From: Aliarcobacter sp.
Lineage (GTDB): Bacteria > Campylobacterota > Campylobacteria > Campylobacterales > Arcobacteraceae
NCBI GenBank assembly: GCA_028688995.1
Contig: JAQTXB010000005.1
Span: forward strand, 101,816-165,815
DNA length: 64,000 nt
Reading direction: 5' to 3'
Positions within the stretch are counted from its first letter, which is position 1. Each line of letters starts with the position of its first letter. A program made the position numbers and the translations under genes. Of this stretch, positions 18,710 to 27,595 are shown one piece after another. The notes under the pieces were generated by a model. The model did no database searches. It saw only the letters and a program-made list of their open reading frames with translations, and had not been told where the DNA came from.

Positions 18710-20176
18710 TTAAAAACCACTGTTAAAGGTAGCTAAATAGTTTATAATTTGACCATTTGCATCTTTTAGAGAAGAAATTTTCAAATACTCTTCATAAATT
18801 GTGCCATCTTTTTTTCTATTTTTTATTAATCCATCCCATTTGCCATCTATCTTTAATCTATCCCACATATTTCTATAAAATTCATCATCTTGTAATTTAG
18901 AAGCTAAAATTGATGGATTTTTACCATATACTTCATCCATTTTATAACCTGTAATTTCGCTAAATGCTTTATTTATAAGAATAATATTGTTTTTGTTATC
19001 TGTTATTATTATTCCTTCTAATGCCTGATCAAATATTCGTAGTGATAAATCTACTTTATTTTCGGCACTCTCTTTTAGTTTTGATTCTTTGTTTAAACTC
19101 TTATATAAATTTTCAATTGCATTATGAAGTTTTCCTATTTCATCATTTGAAACATTCTGTAAAAACTCTACATTTTTATTTTCTCTTAGATTATCAACTA
19201 TTACACTTAGTTTTTTTAATGGAGTTGATATTATATTTGAAATTATTATTCCTAATAATGCTCCAAGAAATCCAGCTATAAGACTAACATACAAAATAGA
19301 AAGAGTATTATCATTTGCTGTTTTAAAAGCTTTATCAATTGGTTGTCGTACAATTACTTTCCAAGAAAAACCTTTATACTCTTCAAATCCAGAACTTACA
19401 CTACTTGCTGTTAAATATTTAGTCTCTTCATCCCAATTAACAGTTTTATACAATGGTTCATCATCTTTGAAAGTTTCTGCTACACGAAGAGAAATATCTT
19501 TGATATTACTTCTTTCTGTATTGTCTGGCCCAACTAAAATTAATCCATCTTTTGATAACAAAAATATATCTACATTATTATCTTTTTGAATACTTCTAAT
19601 AACATCTCTTGTCCATTGCCATGTTAAATGAGTACATAAAACTCCTAATGTTTTACCTTCATTATTAATTACAGGAAAAGCAACATCTGAAAAATATATT
19701 GGCTCACCACTGTTATTTGGTAAAAGTTTTGCTAACAATAAAGCATCATGAACATCGCCGATATAAGGACCTTCAAGACCGTGAGGAAGCCAAGGTCTAG
19801 CTCTTACATTTTTTCCTTCTAAATAACCATTCGTTCCAATTTCTACAGTTCCATCAGGTAAGGCATAACCTATCCATTCATGGTGATTATAATTATCTTT
19901 AATTTTTTGGATAAATTCTCTTTTTTCATCTATTGTACTTTTTTCACTTGTCATAATAGGCAAAGAGGATGCAAATTTTATTTCTCGATACCTTTCTAAC
20001 ATTTCCCTATCAAGAATATCATTAACTCTTTTTGAGAGTTTTACTAAAGACTCACCTGAATTTATCTCCAAATATTTTTCTGAAATACTATTTGAATAAA
20101 ATCCAACAACTATTGCAACGACAAAAGTTAATATACCAACTAAAATTGAAAATTTTAAATTAAAACTATTTTTCAT
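18710..20176 (-). CDS. Membrane Cache-HAMP-PAS sensor lacking an output domain
   Basis: I choose the ATG at 20176 because AAGAGAG lies five bases upstream and it directly precedes a membrane helix (FSILVGILTFVVAIVVGFYS). A double-Cache-like periplasmic domain (about 40-285, with WIGYALPDGTVEIGTNG and YFSDVAFPVIN) is followed by a second helix near 295-315, a HAMP region, and a PAS domain (about 375-486). The 488-residue protein stops directly after YLATFNSGF, where related proteins continue into GGDEF, kinase or other output domains. It lies 13 bases after the histidine kinase gene. Confidence 0.8.
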   Translation of the reverse strand: MKNSFNLKFSILVGILTFVVAIVVGFYSNSISEKYLEINSGESLVKLSKRVNDILDREMLERYREIKFASSLPIMTSEKSTIDEKREFIQKIKDNYNHHEWIGYALPDGTVEIGTNGYLEGKNVRARPWLPHGLEGPYIGDVHDALLLAKLLPNNSGEPIYFSDVAFPVINNEGKTLGVLCTHLTWQWTRDVIRSIQKDNNVDIFLLSKDGLILVGPDNTERSNIKDISLRVAETFKDDEPLYKTVNWDEETKYLTASSVSSGFEEYKGFSWKVIVRQPIDKAFKTANDNTLSILYVSLIAGFLGALLGIIISNIISTPLKKLSVIVDNLRENKNVEFLQNVSNDEIGKLHNAIENLYKSLNKESKLKESAENKVDLSLRIFDQALEGIIITDNKNNIILINKAFSEITGYKMDEVYGKNPSILASKLQDDEFYRNMWDRLKIDGKWDGLIKNRKKDGTIYEEYLKISSLKDANGQIINYLATFNSGF

Positions 20177-20189
20177 TATAACTCTCTTT

Positions 20190-21962
20190 TTATAATTTAT
20201 CTCTTTGTAACACAATTGTAAAACAAGCGCCTTTATATGTTTTAAAATTGTAATTAAACTCTCTATTTTCAACAAAAATATTACCTTGCAACTCATTATT
20301 TACAATTTCATAAGAACTAAAAAGTCCCAATCCAATTCCAAAAGAGTTATGTTTTGTTGTAAAATATGGCTCAAAAATCTTTTCAATTATACTTTTTGGG
20401 ATTCCTCCAGCACTATCTTGAATTTCAATTTTAATTTCATTCTTCTTTTCATGAGCATTTATTACAATAACACCCTCTTTTGTAAAATCTTTGGCATTTT
20501 TTAATAAATTTATAAAAACTTGTTTTAGTTCTTGCTCATAAGTATATAGTTCAATATCATCAATATTTTCAATTATAACTATATTATTAATGTTCAATTC
20601 TTCTTTAAACATTGAAATACATTGTTTTATTGTATTTTTTAAATTAAAACTACTTTTTTCTAAACTTTCGTCAAAATAACTTCTAAAATCTTCTATGGTT
20701 TGAGATAAATAAAGAGTATTTTTTAATATTCCATCAAGATTTTCATAAAACTCTTTATCTTCTAGAATATCACACTCTTTTTTGAGTTTTAAGCCACTAG
20801 CTAAAATAGAAATCACACTCAAAGGTTGTCGCCATTGATGGGAAATATTCTGTATCATTTCTCCTAATGCAACCATTTTTGTTTGTTGAGATAACATATA
20901 ATCATTATTTTTATCTAGTATCATCTGTTTGTATTTATATCTCATATAAAAAATGAATAAAAAAGTAGATAAAAATAAAATCAAAATCATTTTGAAATAG
21001 TTGTAATTTACTTGTTCCATTAAATCTGAATGTTTATACAAAACCATATAAGCAGCATTTTTATTACCTTCAATATCAGAAATAGGCAAAAAATAAATTG
21101 CAATATATTTACCTTTATATTTTTTACTAATAATAAATTTTTCATTATTTTGCATTTTTGATGAAATTAAATTCTTTTCATCCATTGTATAAAATTCAGA
21201 ATCGGTATAATGTAAAGATTCTTCATTTACTTTTTCAGAATAAATATAATTACTATTTTCATAACTAATTTTATACTCTTTGAAATTTTCTGGAAACATT
21301 CTTTTTTCAGCTATAGTTTTTTTAATTAAAAAATGTGTATCCACACCAAAATTTTGTTCAAAAGTTTTATCAAAAAAATCAGAATTTACAGATATTTCAA
21401 CACTTCCAATATGAAATAAAGATTCATCAAATAGTGGATAAACAAATCTAAATCCATCAACCATTTTTCCTATTTCATAACCATCCAAAGGTTTTAATGT
21501 TTTGTTTACTTCTTTTACACTAAATCTAGAATCACTCAAGCTATCACCAAATTTATCTGGCTTATGCATTCTTAGAAAACTAGTATTATCAGGAAAATGA
21601 AAATGCACTTGTTTAAATTTGAACTCTAATAATCTATTATAATCAGAAAGTAACCTATCATAAAGTATTTGACGAAGAAAACTTTGTGTGTTTTCATCAT
21701 TTTTAAAAGCATATTTAACAAGATTGTATATTTCTGGTTTATTTATGATTCCATAAAAAGTGTTTTGAGATAACATATAAAAGTTTTCATAAGTAATATT
21801 ATATTGTACTTCATACTGATTACTTAAATCTTCTAAATAATTATTTATGTTATTATTATACTGATACGTAAAATATGAAAAAAATGAAATTAGTATAATG
21901 ACAAATGCCATTATCAATAATAAGGATTCTTTTAAAAAATTTTTCAAAGTAATAAAATTCAT
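20190..21962 (-). CDS. Membrane sensor histidine kinase
   Basis: The 590-residue protein has an N-terminal helix (about 12-32), a large periplasmic Cache-like region (about 33-320, with FHFPDNTSFLRMHKPDKFGD), and a second helix near 323-341. The HisKA box is GEMIQNISHQWRQPLSVIS with the phospho-acceptor His near residue 375. The HATPase domain has NLLKNAKDFTKEG (N box), DSAGGIP (G1) and GIGLGLFSSYEIV (G2). No response regulator gene is adjacent. It is divergent from sufB and probably co-transcribed with the PAS sensor downstream. The ligand is unknown. Confidence 0.92.
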   Translation of the reverse strand: MNFITLKNFLKESLLLIMAFVIILISFFSYFTYQYNNNINNYLEDLSNQYEVQYNITYENFYMLSQNTFYGIINKPEIYNLVKYAFKNDENTQSFLRQILYDRLLSDYNRLLEFKFKQVHFHFPDNTSFLRMHKPDKFGDSLSDSRFSVKEVNKTLKPLDGYEIGKMVDGFRFVYPLFDESLFHIGSVEISVNSDFFDKTFEQNFGVDTHFLIKKTIAEKRMFPENFKEYKISYENSNYIYSEKVNEESLHYTDSEFYTMDEKNLISSKMQNNEKFIISKKYKGKYIAIYFLPISDIEGNKNAAYMVLYKHSDLMEQVNYNYFKMILILFLSTFLFIFYMRYKYKQMILDKNNDYMLSQQTKMVALGEMIQNISHQWRQPLSVISILASGLKLKKECDILEDKEFYENLDGILKNTLYLSQTIEDFRSYFDESLEKSSFNLKNTIKQCISMFKEELNINNIVIIENIDDIELYTYEQELKQVFINLLKNAKDFTKEGVIVINAHEKKNEIKIEIQDSAGGIPKSIIEKIFEPYFTTKHNSFGIGLGLFSSYEIVNNELQGNIFVENREFNYNFKTYKGACFTIVLQRDKL

Positions 21963-22085
21963 AAACTCTTTTCTCTGTTAGATTGGGTATTATATCTTTA
22001 AAATAATTAAATAAAGGGATGAATTTTTTTTCTGATTTAAAAAGAAACTGTCTTTACATTGTGTGTTAAGTTATGATACTATTTT

Positions 22086-22110
22086 AAATAAGATAAATTT
22101 TATCCTATTT
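22086..22110. promoter_or_regulatory. 25-bp inverted repeat upstream of sufB, shared with nifS
   Basis: AAATAAGATAAA-T-TTTATCCTATTT is a 12-1-12 inverted repeat with one mismatch. It ends 38 bases before the sufB ATG and starts just after a TATGAT -10-like box at 22073-22078, a good position for repression. The same sequence, with a few changes, precedes nifS. Confidence 0.7.
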
Positions 22111-22148
22111 ATATTCAAGACTAAGAATTTGAAGAATTGGAGCCTAAA

Positions 22149-23594
22149 ATGAGTGACAATAAACAATTAGAAGATATTATAAACAAAGACTATAAACTAG
22201 GTTTTGAGACCTTAATCGAAAGTGATACTTTTGCAAAAGGTTTAAATGAAGATGTAATAAGAGCAATATCAGCAAAAAAAGATGAACCAGCTTGGCTTTT
22301 AGATTTTAGATTAAAAGCTTACAAAAAATGGTTAAAAATGGAAGAACCAACTTGGGCACATTTAGATTATCCAAAAATAGATTATCAAGATATTGCATAC
22401 TACTCTGCTCCAAAAAAAGCTTTGGATTCATTAGATGAAGTTGACCCTGAGATTCTAAAAACTTATGAAAAATTGGGAATTCCCCTTGAAGAACAAAAAC
22501 AATTAGCTGGAGTTAGAGGAGTTGCAGTTGATGCAGTATTTGACTCTGTTTCAGTAAAAACTACATATCAAGATGAGCTTGAAAAATTAGGAATCATATT
22601 TTGCTCAATTAGTGAAGCAGCACATAAACACCCAGAACTTGTACAAGAGTATTTAGCAAGTGTTGTGCCAGTAGTAGATAACTATTTTGCCTGTTTAAAT
22701 AGTGCAGTTTTCACAGATGGAAGTTTTGTGTATATTCCACCAAATGTAAGATGTCCTATGGAACTCTCAACTTACTTTAGAATAAATGCTCTAGATACGG
22801 GACAGTTTGAGCGAACTTTAATCATTTGTGATGAAAACTCTTATGTTTCTTATAATGAAGGATGTTCAGCTCCAACAAGGGATGAGCGACAACTTCATGC
22901 AGCAGTTGTTGAATTGGTTGCTTTAAAAAATGGACAAATAAAATATTCAACTATTCAAAACTGGTTTCCAGGTGATGAAAATGGAAAAGGTGGAATTTTA
23001 AACTTTGTAACAAAAAGAGGAATCTGTAAAGGTGACAACTCTAAAATCTCTTGGACACAAGTGGAAACTGGAAGTGCAATTACATGGAAATACCCTTCAT
23101 GTATTTTACAAGGAGATAATAGTGTTGGAGAATTTTATTCAGTAGCAATTGCTTCAAAATCACAACAAGCAGATACAGGAACAAAAATGGTTCATTTAGG
23201 AAATAATACAAAATCAACTATTATTTCAAAAGGAATCTCTGCAATGCAAGGACGAAATGCATATAGAGGATTGGTAAGAGTTGGAAAAAGTGCTTTAAAT
23301 GCTAGAAATATTTCACAATGTGATTCACTTTTAATTGGAAATAAATGCCATGCAAATACTTATCCGTACCATGAAATTAGAAATTCAAGTGCAAATATAG
23401 AGCATGAAGCAACAACTTCAAAAATCTCTGATGAACAACTATTTTATATAAGTCAGCGAGGAATTAGTGAAGAAAATGCAATAGCTATGATTGTAAATGG
23501 TTTTTGTAAAGAAGTGCTTAAAGAGTTACCAATGGAGTTTGCAGCAGAAGCAAAAGAGTTATTAAATATATCATTAGAAGGAAGTGTGGGCTAA
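22149..23594 (+). CDS. sufB: SUF scaffold subunit SufB
   Basis: SufB is the scaffold subunit of the SufBC2D complex that builds Fe-S clusters under iron or oxidative stress. Typical segments are [39 protein letters not shown], and the C-terminal [21 protein letters not shown] use the ATG at 22149 (481 residues) because GGAG lies six bases before it. A TTG 12 bases earlier is less likely. sufC follows three bases after the stop. The upstream palindrome probably controls the whole sufBCDSE operon. Confidence 0.96.
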   Translation: MSDNKQLEDIINKDYKLGFETLIESDTFAKGLNEDVIRAISAKKDEPAWLLDFRLKAYKKWLKMEEPTWAHLDYPKIDYQDIAYYSAPKKALDSLDEVDPEILKTYEKLGIPLEEQKQLAGVRGVAVDAVFDSVSVKTTYQDELEKLGIIFCSISEAAHKHPELVQEYLASVVPVVDNYFACLNSAVFTDGSFVYIPPNVRCPMELSTYFRINALDTGQFERTLIICDENSYVSYNEGCSAPTRDERQLHAAVVELVALKNGQIKYSTIQNWFPGDENGKGGILNFVTKRGICKGDNSKISWTQVETGSAITWKYPSCILQGDNSVGEFYSVAIASKSQQADTGTKMVHLGNNTKSTIISKGISAMQGRNAYRGLVRVGKSALNARNISQCDSLLIGNKCHANTYPYHEIRNSSANIEHEATTSKISDEQLFYISQRGISEENAIAMIVNGFCKEVLKELPMEFAAEAKELLNISLEGSVG

Positions 23595-23597
23595 ATC

Positions 23598-24365
23598 ATG
23601 AAAAATACATTATTAAAAATAGAAGATTTAAAAGTTAATATAAATGATAAAGAGATTTTAAAAGGTTTAAATTTAGAGATTAAAGAGGGAGAAATCCATG
23701 CTTTAATGGGAACAAATGGAGCTGGAAAATCAACTTTAGTAAAAACATTAAGTGCTCATTATGACTGTATTGTGACTGAAGGAAAAATTACATATAAAAA
23801 GAAAAACCTATTAGACCTTGATGTAACACAAAGGGCAAATGAAGGTATTTTTATGAGTTTCCAATCTCCAATTGAAGTGGCTGGTGTAAACAATAGCTAC
23901 TTTTTAAAAACTGCAATGAACGCAAAAAGAGCATATGCAGGACTTCCTGAAATTGATGCAATGGAATTTTTAAAAGTTGTAAAAGAAGAGACAGGGAAAT
24001 TCGGTATTGATAGAAAACTTCTACAAAGGGATTTAAATGATGGTTTTAGTGGTGGTGAGAAAAAAAGAAATGAATTAATCCAACTTCTAATGCTTAAACC
24101 TGATTTAATCATGCTTGATGAGATAGATTCAGGTCTTGATGTTGATGCTATTAAAACTGTTGCAAATGTAATAAATTCTATGCTTGATGGGAAAAGATCT
24201 ATTTTAATGATTACTCACTATGATAGATTATTAGAATTAATCAAGCCTGATTTTGTACATATTTTAAATGATGGAAAAATTGTAAAAACAGGAGATTATA
24301 GCTTAGCTTTAGAACTTGATGAAAAAGGTTATGAAGCAATAGGAATTAAAGATGCAAATAAATAA
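23598..24365 (+). CDS. sufC: SUF ATPase SufC
   Basis: This cytoplasmic ABC-type ATPase drives SufBCD. Walker A is GTNGAGKSTLVKTL, the ABC signature is GFSGGEKKRNEL, and Walker B is PDLIMLDEIDSGLD, followed by the switch His in LMITHYDRL. The length of 255 residues is normal. It overlaps sufD by 14 bases, showing translational coupling. Confidence 0.96.
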   Translation: MKNTLLKIEDLKVNINDKEILKGLNLEIKEGEIHALMGTNGAGKSTLVKTLSAHYDCIVTEGKITYKKKNLLDLDVTQRANEGIFMSFQSPIEVAGVNNSYFLKTAMNAKRAYAGLPEIDAMEFLKVVKEETGKFGIDRKLLQRDLNDGFSGGEKKRNELIQLLMLKPDLIMLDEIDSGLDVDAIKTVANVINSMLDGKRSILMITHYDRLLELIKPDFVHILNDGKIVKTGDYSLALELDEKGYEAIGIKDANK

Positions 24366-25386
24366 TATTGATGGTTTAATCCTTCCAAAAAAAGGCGATG
24401 AAGAGTTTTTAAAAATAAATTTTGATTCACTTTTTTCTTATGATTTTGCAAAAAAAGAGACTTATGAATTTGATATTATGGGTTTAGAATCTATAGTTGA
24501 TGAAGAAAATTATGAGTCAGTTTTATTTAATATTTCAAGAAGTTTGGACAATAAACAAAAGATTTTGACTATAAATAAAAATATTCAAGAACCTATTTTT
24601 TTGATTCACAAACTAAAAGATGATGAAACACTTTTTACAAACTCATTAAAAATTGTAGTAAAAAAAGATATAAAAGCAAGTATTGTTGAAGTTTTTGTAA
24701 ACTCTTGTAAAAATAGTTTTTATAGTGTAAATAGAAAAATAGAACTAGAAGAAAATGCTTCACTTGAATATGCAAAAGTTCAAGATATAAACTCTTCAAA
24801 CTCAATGATTTTTGCATTAGCTGTTGAGCAAAAAAATAGTTCAAATTTAGAGTTTTTTAACTTTGATTTTGGTGATGGATTTGTTGTAAATAGTTTTGAA
24901 AACATTATAAATAGTGAATTTGCAAACTATGAATTAAATGGTTTAGTAAAACTTTACAAAGAAGCGACAACTTCAAATCTAATAAAAACTATTCACAATG
25001 AAAAAAGCTCAAACAGTAATATAAACTTCAAACACAGTTTAAAAGATAGTTCAAAAGCTGTATTTAAAGCAAAATCAATAGTAAATCCAAGTGCCCTATT
25101 TACAAAAGCTTTACAAAATTGTGACACTATTTTATTAAGTAATGATGCAACTATTATTGCCCAACCTCATCTTGAAATCTTAATAGATGAATTAGAAGCA
25201 AGTCATGGAACAACAACTGGAAGTTTAAATAAAGAGCAACTTTTATATCTTCAATCAAGGGGAATAAGTGAAGAAAAAGCTTATGAGATGTTATTAAGTG
25301 CTTTTGAAAACAAAATAGTTGATAATATAAAAGATGAATTAATAAAAGATTTTATAAAAACTTATAAAAGGGATAAATATGTTTAA
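24352..25386 (+). CDS. sufD: SUF subunit SufD
   Basis: The 344-residue protein has the SufBD core beta-helix and the shared C-terminal signature LEILIDELEASHGTTTGSLN followed by EQLLYLQSRGISEEKAYEM. The N-terminus is divergent, as usual for SufD. It partners with SufB and SufC. Its start lies inside sufC and its end overlaps sufS by eight bases. Confidence 0.9.
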   Translation: MQINNIDGLILPKKGDEEFLKINFDSLFSYDFAKKETYEFDIMGLESIVDEENYESVLFNISRSLDNKQKILTINKNIQEPIFLIHKLKDDETLFTNSLKIVVKKDIKASIVEVFVNSCKNSFYSVNRKIELEENASLEYAKVQDINSSNSMIFALAVEQKNSSNLEFFNFDFGDGFVVNSFENIINSEFANYELNGLVKLYKEATTSNLIKTIHNEKSSNSNINFKHSLKDSSKAVFKAKSIVNPSALFTKALQNCDTILLSNDATIIAQPHLEILIDELEASHGTTTGSLNKEQLLYLQSRGISEEKAYEMLLSAFENKIVDNIKDELIKDFIKTYKRDKYV

Positions 25387-26563
25387 AAAGGATTTTCCAT
25401 ATTTTCAAAACTCAAAAACTGTATATTTAGACAATGGAGCAACTACACAAAAACCAAAAAGTGTAATTGATTCACAGGTTGAGTATTATGAAACATATTG
25501 TGCAAACACCCACAGAAGCAACTTTGGTCATGCGAATAAAGCAACCCAAGAGTTTGAAAAAACAAGAACACTTCTTGCAAAATTTATTAATGCTCCAATA
25601 GAAGAGCAAATTATCTTCACAAAAGGTGTAACAGAATCTATAAATTTCATTGCCTCATCTTTTGCCAAAGATTTTAAAACAGTAATAATCTCTTCATTAG
25701 AACATCACTCAAATATTGTTCCTTGGCATATGCAAGGACGAACTTTAGGTGCTGGACTTGAAGTTGTAAATTGTGATAAAAACCTAAATTTTGATTTGAA
25801 TCATTTTGAAGAACTTTTAAAAGCAAATCCAAATGCTTTTGTAAGTATCACACATATTTCAAATGCCTTTGGAACAATCCATGATATTAAAACTATCACA
25901 AAATTAGCTCACGAATATGGAGCTGTTGTTATGGTTGATGGGGCTCAAAGTTTATCTCATTTTAAAATAGATGTTCAAGAGCCTGATGTTGATTTTTTTG
26001 CAATTTCAGGACATAAAACATTCGCACCAACTGGAGTTGGAGCAATTTATGTAAATGAAAAATATTTAAAAGATGTAAAACCTTATCAAACAGGAGGAGC
26101 AACTATTCATGAAGTTGATTACAGTGGTTCAACTTTACTTGATTCTCCTTATAAATTTGAAGCAGGAACTCAAAATATCGCAGGAATTATTGGTTTTGGA
26201 AAAGCAATAGAGTATATAAATCACGTAAAATACGAAACTATTCATAGTTTTGAGCATAATGTTTTTAAATACCTCGATGAAGAGTTAGCAAAACTTCCTG
26301 GAATTATTTTTTATAATGATATTTCAAACAGCATTGGAAGTAGAAGTTTCAATTTTGAAGGTTTGATTCACGATGATATTGGAATTTTAATTGATAAAAT
26401 GGATATTGCAGTTAGAGTTGGACACCATTGTGCTCAACCTATTATGAAAAAACTAGGAATTAAAGGAACTATTAGAGTTTCTGTTGCATTTTATAATGAT
26501 TTTGTAGATGTTGATAAACTTATTGATGCTTTAGAAAAAGCCTTGAGTATGTTAAAGGATTAG
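25379..26563 (+). CDS. sufS: Cysteine desulfurase SufS
   Basis: This group II cysteine desulfurase supplies sulfur to the SUF scaffold through SufE. The PLP lysine lies in FFAISGHKTFAPTGVGAIYV (about residue 222). The catalytic Cys lies in RVGHHCAQPIMKKLGI (about 357). Length is 394 residues. Unlike the NifS-type enzyme at 17.3-18.5 kb, its Cys loop is short, as expected for a SufE-dependent enzyme. It overlaps sufD and is followed two bases later by sufE. Confidence 0.96.
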   Translation: MFKKDFPYFQNSKTVYLDNGATTQKPKSVIDSQVEYYETYCANTHRSNFGHANKATQEFEKTRTLLAKFINAPIEEQIIFTKGVTESINFIASSFAKDFKTVIISSLEHHSNIVPWHMQGRTLGAGLEVVNCDKNLNFDLNHFEELLKANPNAFVSITHISNAFGTIHDIKTITKLAHEYGAVVMVDGAQSLSHFKIDVQEPDVDFFAISGHKTFAPTGVGAIYVNEKYLKDVKPYQTGGATIHEVDYSGSTLLDSPYKFEAGTQNIAGIIGFGKAIEYINHVKYETIHSFEHNVFKYLDEELAKLPGIIFYNDISNSIGSRSFNFEGLIHDDIGILIDKMDIAVRVGHHCAQPIMKKLGIKGTIRVSVAFYNDFVDVDKLIDALEKALSMLKD

Positions 26564-26565
26564 AA

Positions 26566-26976
26566 TTGAATAATATAGAAAAAAGAGTAGAAAATATAAA
26601 AGAAGATTTAGATTTTTTCGAAGATGAATTATCAAAATATGAATACATTATAGATTTAGGAAAAAAACTAGAAGAGTTTAATGAAGCTGATAAAATCCCA
26701 GAAAATATAGTACATGGTTGCACTTCACAAGTTTGGCTAACCCATGAAATCAAAGATGGGAAAATGTACTTTCACGGAACTAGCGATGCCATAATTGTAA
26801 AAGGTTTGGTTTATATGATTTTACAAATATTTTCTGATTCGACAATAGAAGAGTTAAAAGAAATTGACATGGATATTGTTCATGAATTAAAACTTAGCGA
26901 AATCATAACTCCAAATAGACAAAGTGGCGTAATTGGAATGATGAAAAAAATAAAAGAGTATGCACTAAACGCATAA
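26566..26976 (+). CDS. sufE: Sulfur acceptor SufE
   Basis: SufE takes persulfide from SufS and passes it to SufB. The acceptor Cys is in VHGCTSQVWL (about residue 47). The 136-residue length is typical. It uses a TTG start, supported by AAGGA six bases upstream. It sits between sufS and the DUF59 gene in the SUF operon. Confidence 0.92.
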   Translation: MNNIEKRVENIKEDLDFFEDELSKYEYIIDLGKKLEEFNEADKIPENIVHGCTSQVWLTHEIKDGKMYFHGTSDAIIVKGLVYMILQIFSDSTIEELKEIDMDIVHELKLSEIITPNRQSGVIGMMKKIKEYALNA

Positions 26977-26986
26977 AGGATAGAAA

Positions 26987-27337
26987 ATGCAAACTAATTT
27001 TGATTTAAAAGAGATTGAAAAAAAAGTAATTGAACACTTAAAAAAAGTATATGACCCAGAAATCCCAGCAAATATTTTTGATTTGGGATTGATTTATAAT
27101 ATTGAATTTGACATAAACAACAACTATTTATATTGCACAATTACAATGACTCTAACAAGCCCAACTTGCCCAGTTGCCGATAGTTTATTAGAACAAGTAA
27201 AATATGTAACATTAGCAGTTGATGAAATAGATGAAGCATTCGTAAAACTGGTATTTTCTCCACCATGGAGTCCAGAAATGATGAGTGAAGATGCAAAAGA
27301 AATCATGGGAGCAAGTGGAGCAGCTATGCCGTTTTAG
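26987..27337 (+). CDS. DUF59/MIP18-family Fe-S assembly protein
   Basis: The 116-residue protein has the DUF59 hallmarks DPEIPANIFDLGLIYNI and TLTSPTCPVADSL with a conserved Cys, followed by LVFSPPWSPEMMSEDAKEI. Such SufT-like proteins help mature or carry Fe-S clusters to clients. It is the last gene of the SUF operon, 10 bases after sufE, with AAAGGA before the ATG. Confidence 0.88.
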   Translation: MQTNFDLKEIEKKVIEHLKKVYDPEIPANIFDLGLIYNIEFDINNNYLYCTITMTLTSPTCPVADSLLEQVKYVTLAVDEIDEAFVKLVFSPPWSPEMMSEDAKEIMGASGAAMPF

Positions 27338-27469
27338 GTATAGCTGTAAATATTTATAATATAAATACAAAATCCTTTTCTTTTCTATTTCTCTTTTTAC
27401 TTTATATAATTTATTTCAATTTTAAGTTATAAAATAATAATCTAAAATAATTTTTTTCACCTCATCAAA

Positions 27470-27525
27470 AGCAATAATAAATAAAATATTTAGCAATAAT
27501 AAACAATTATTACAGCAATAATTAA
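27470..27525 (+). repeat. Three 12-bp direct repeats at 22-bp spacing upstream of accC
   Basis: AGCAATAATAAA starts at 27470 and again at 27492, and AGCAATAATTAA starts at 27514. The exact 22-bp period, about two helical turns, puts the copies on one DNA face. They lie in the 258-base gap before accC, 70-125 bases from its start. The rest of the gap is AT-rich with no other feature seen. Confidence 0.55.
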
Positions 27526-27595
27526 GAAGATTAAATTTAAAAAAAACTCTACAATTCTCAAATAATTTTTAAAAAATTCATTAAAGGCAAACTAG

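Noticed and set aside
22125..22151. TTG at 22137 as sufB start
   Set aside because: The ATG at 22149 has GGAG at ideal spacing. The GGAG overlaps the TTG codon itself, so TTG is not the start.
27338..27469. Short AT-rich frames between the DUF59 gene and accC
   Set aside because: There is no frame with a ribosome site and no similarity I recognise.
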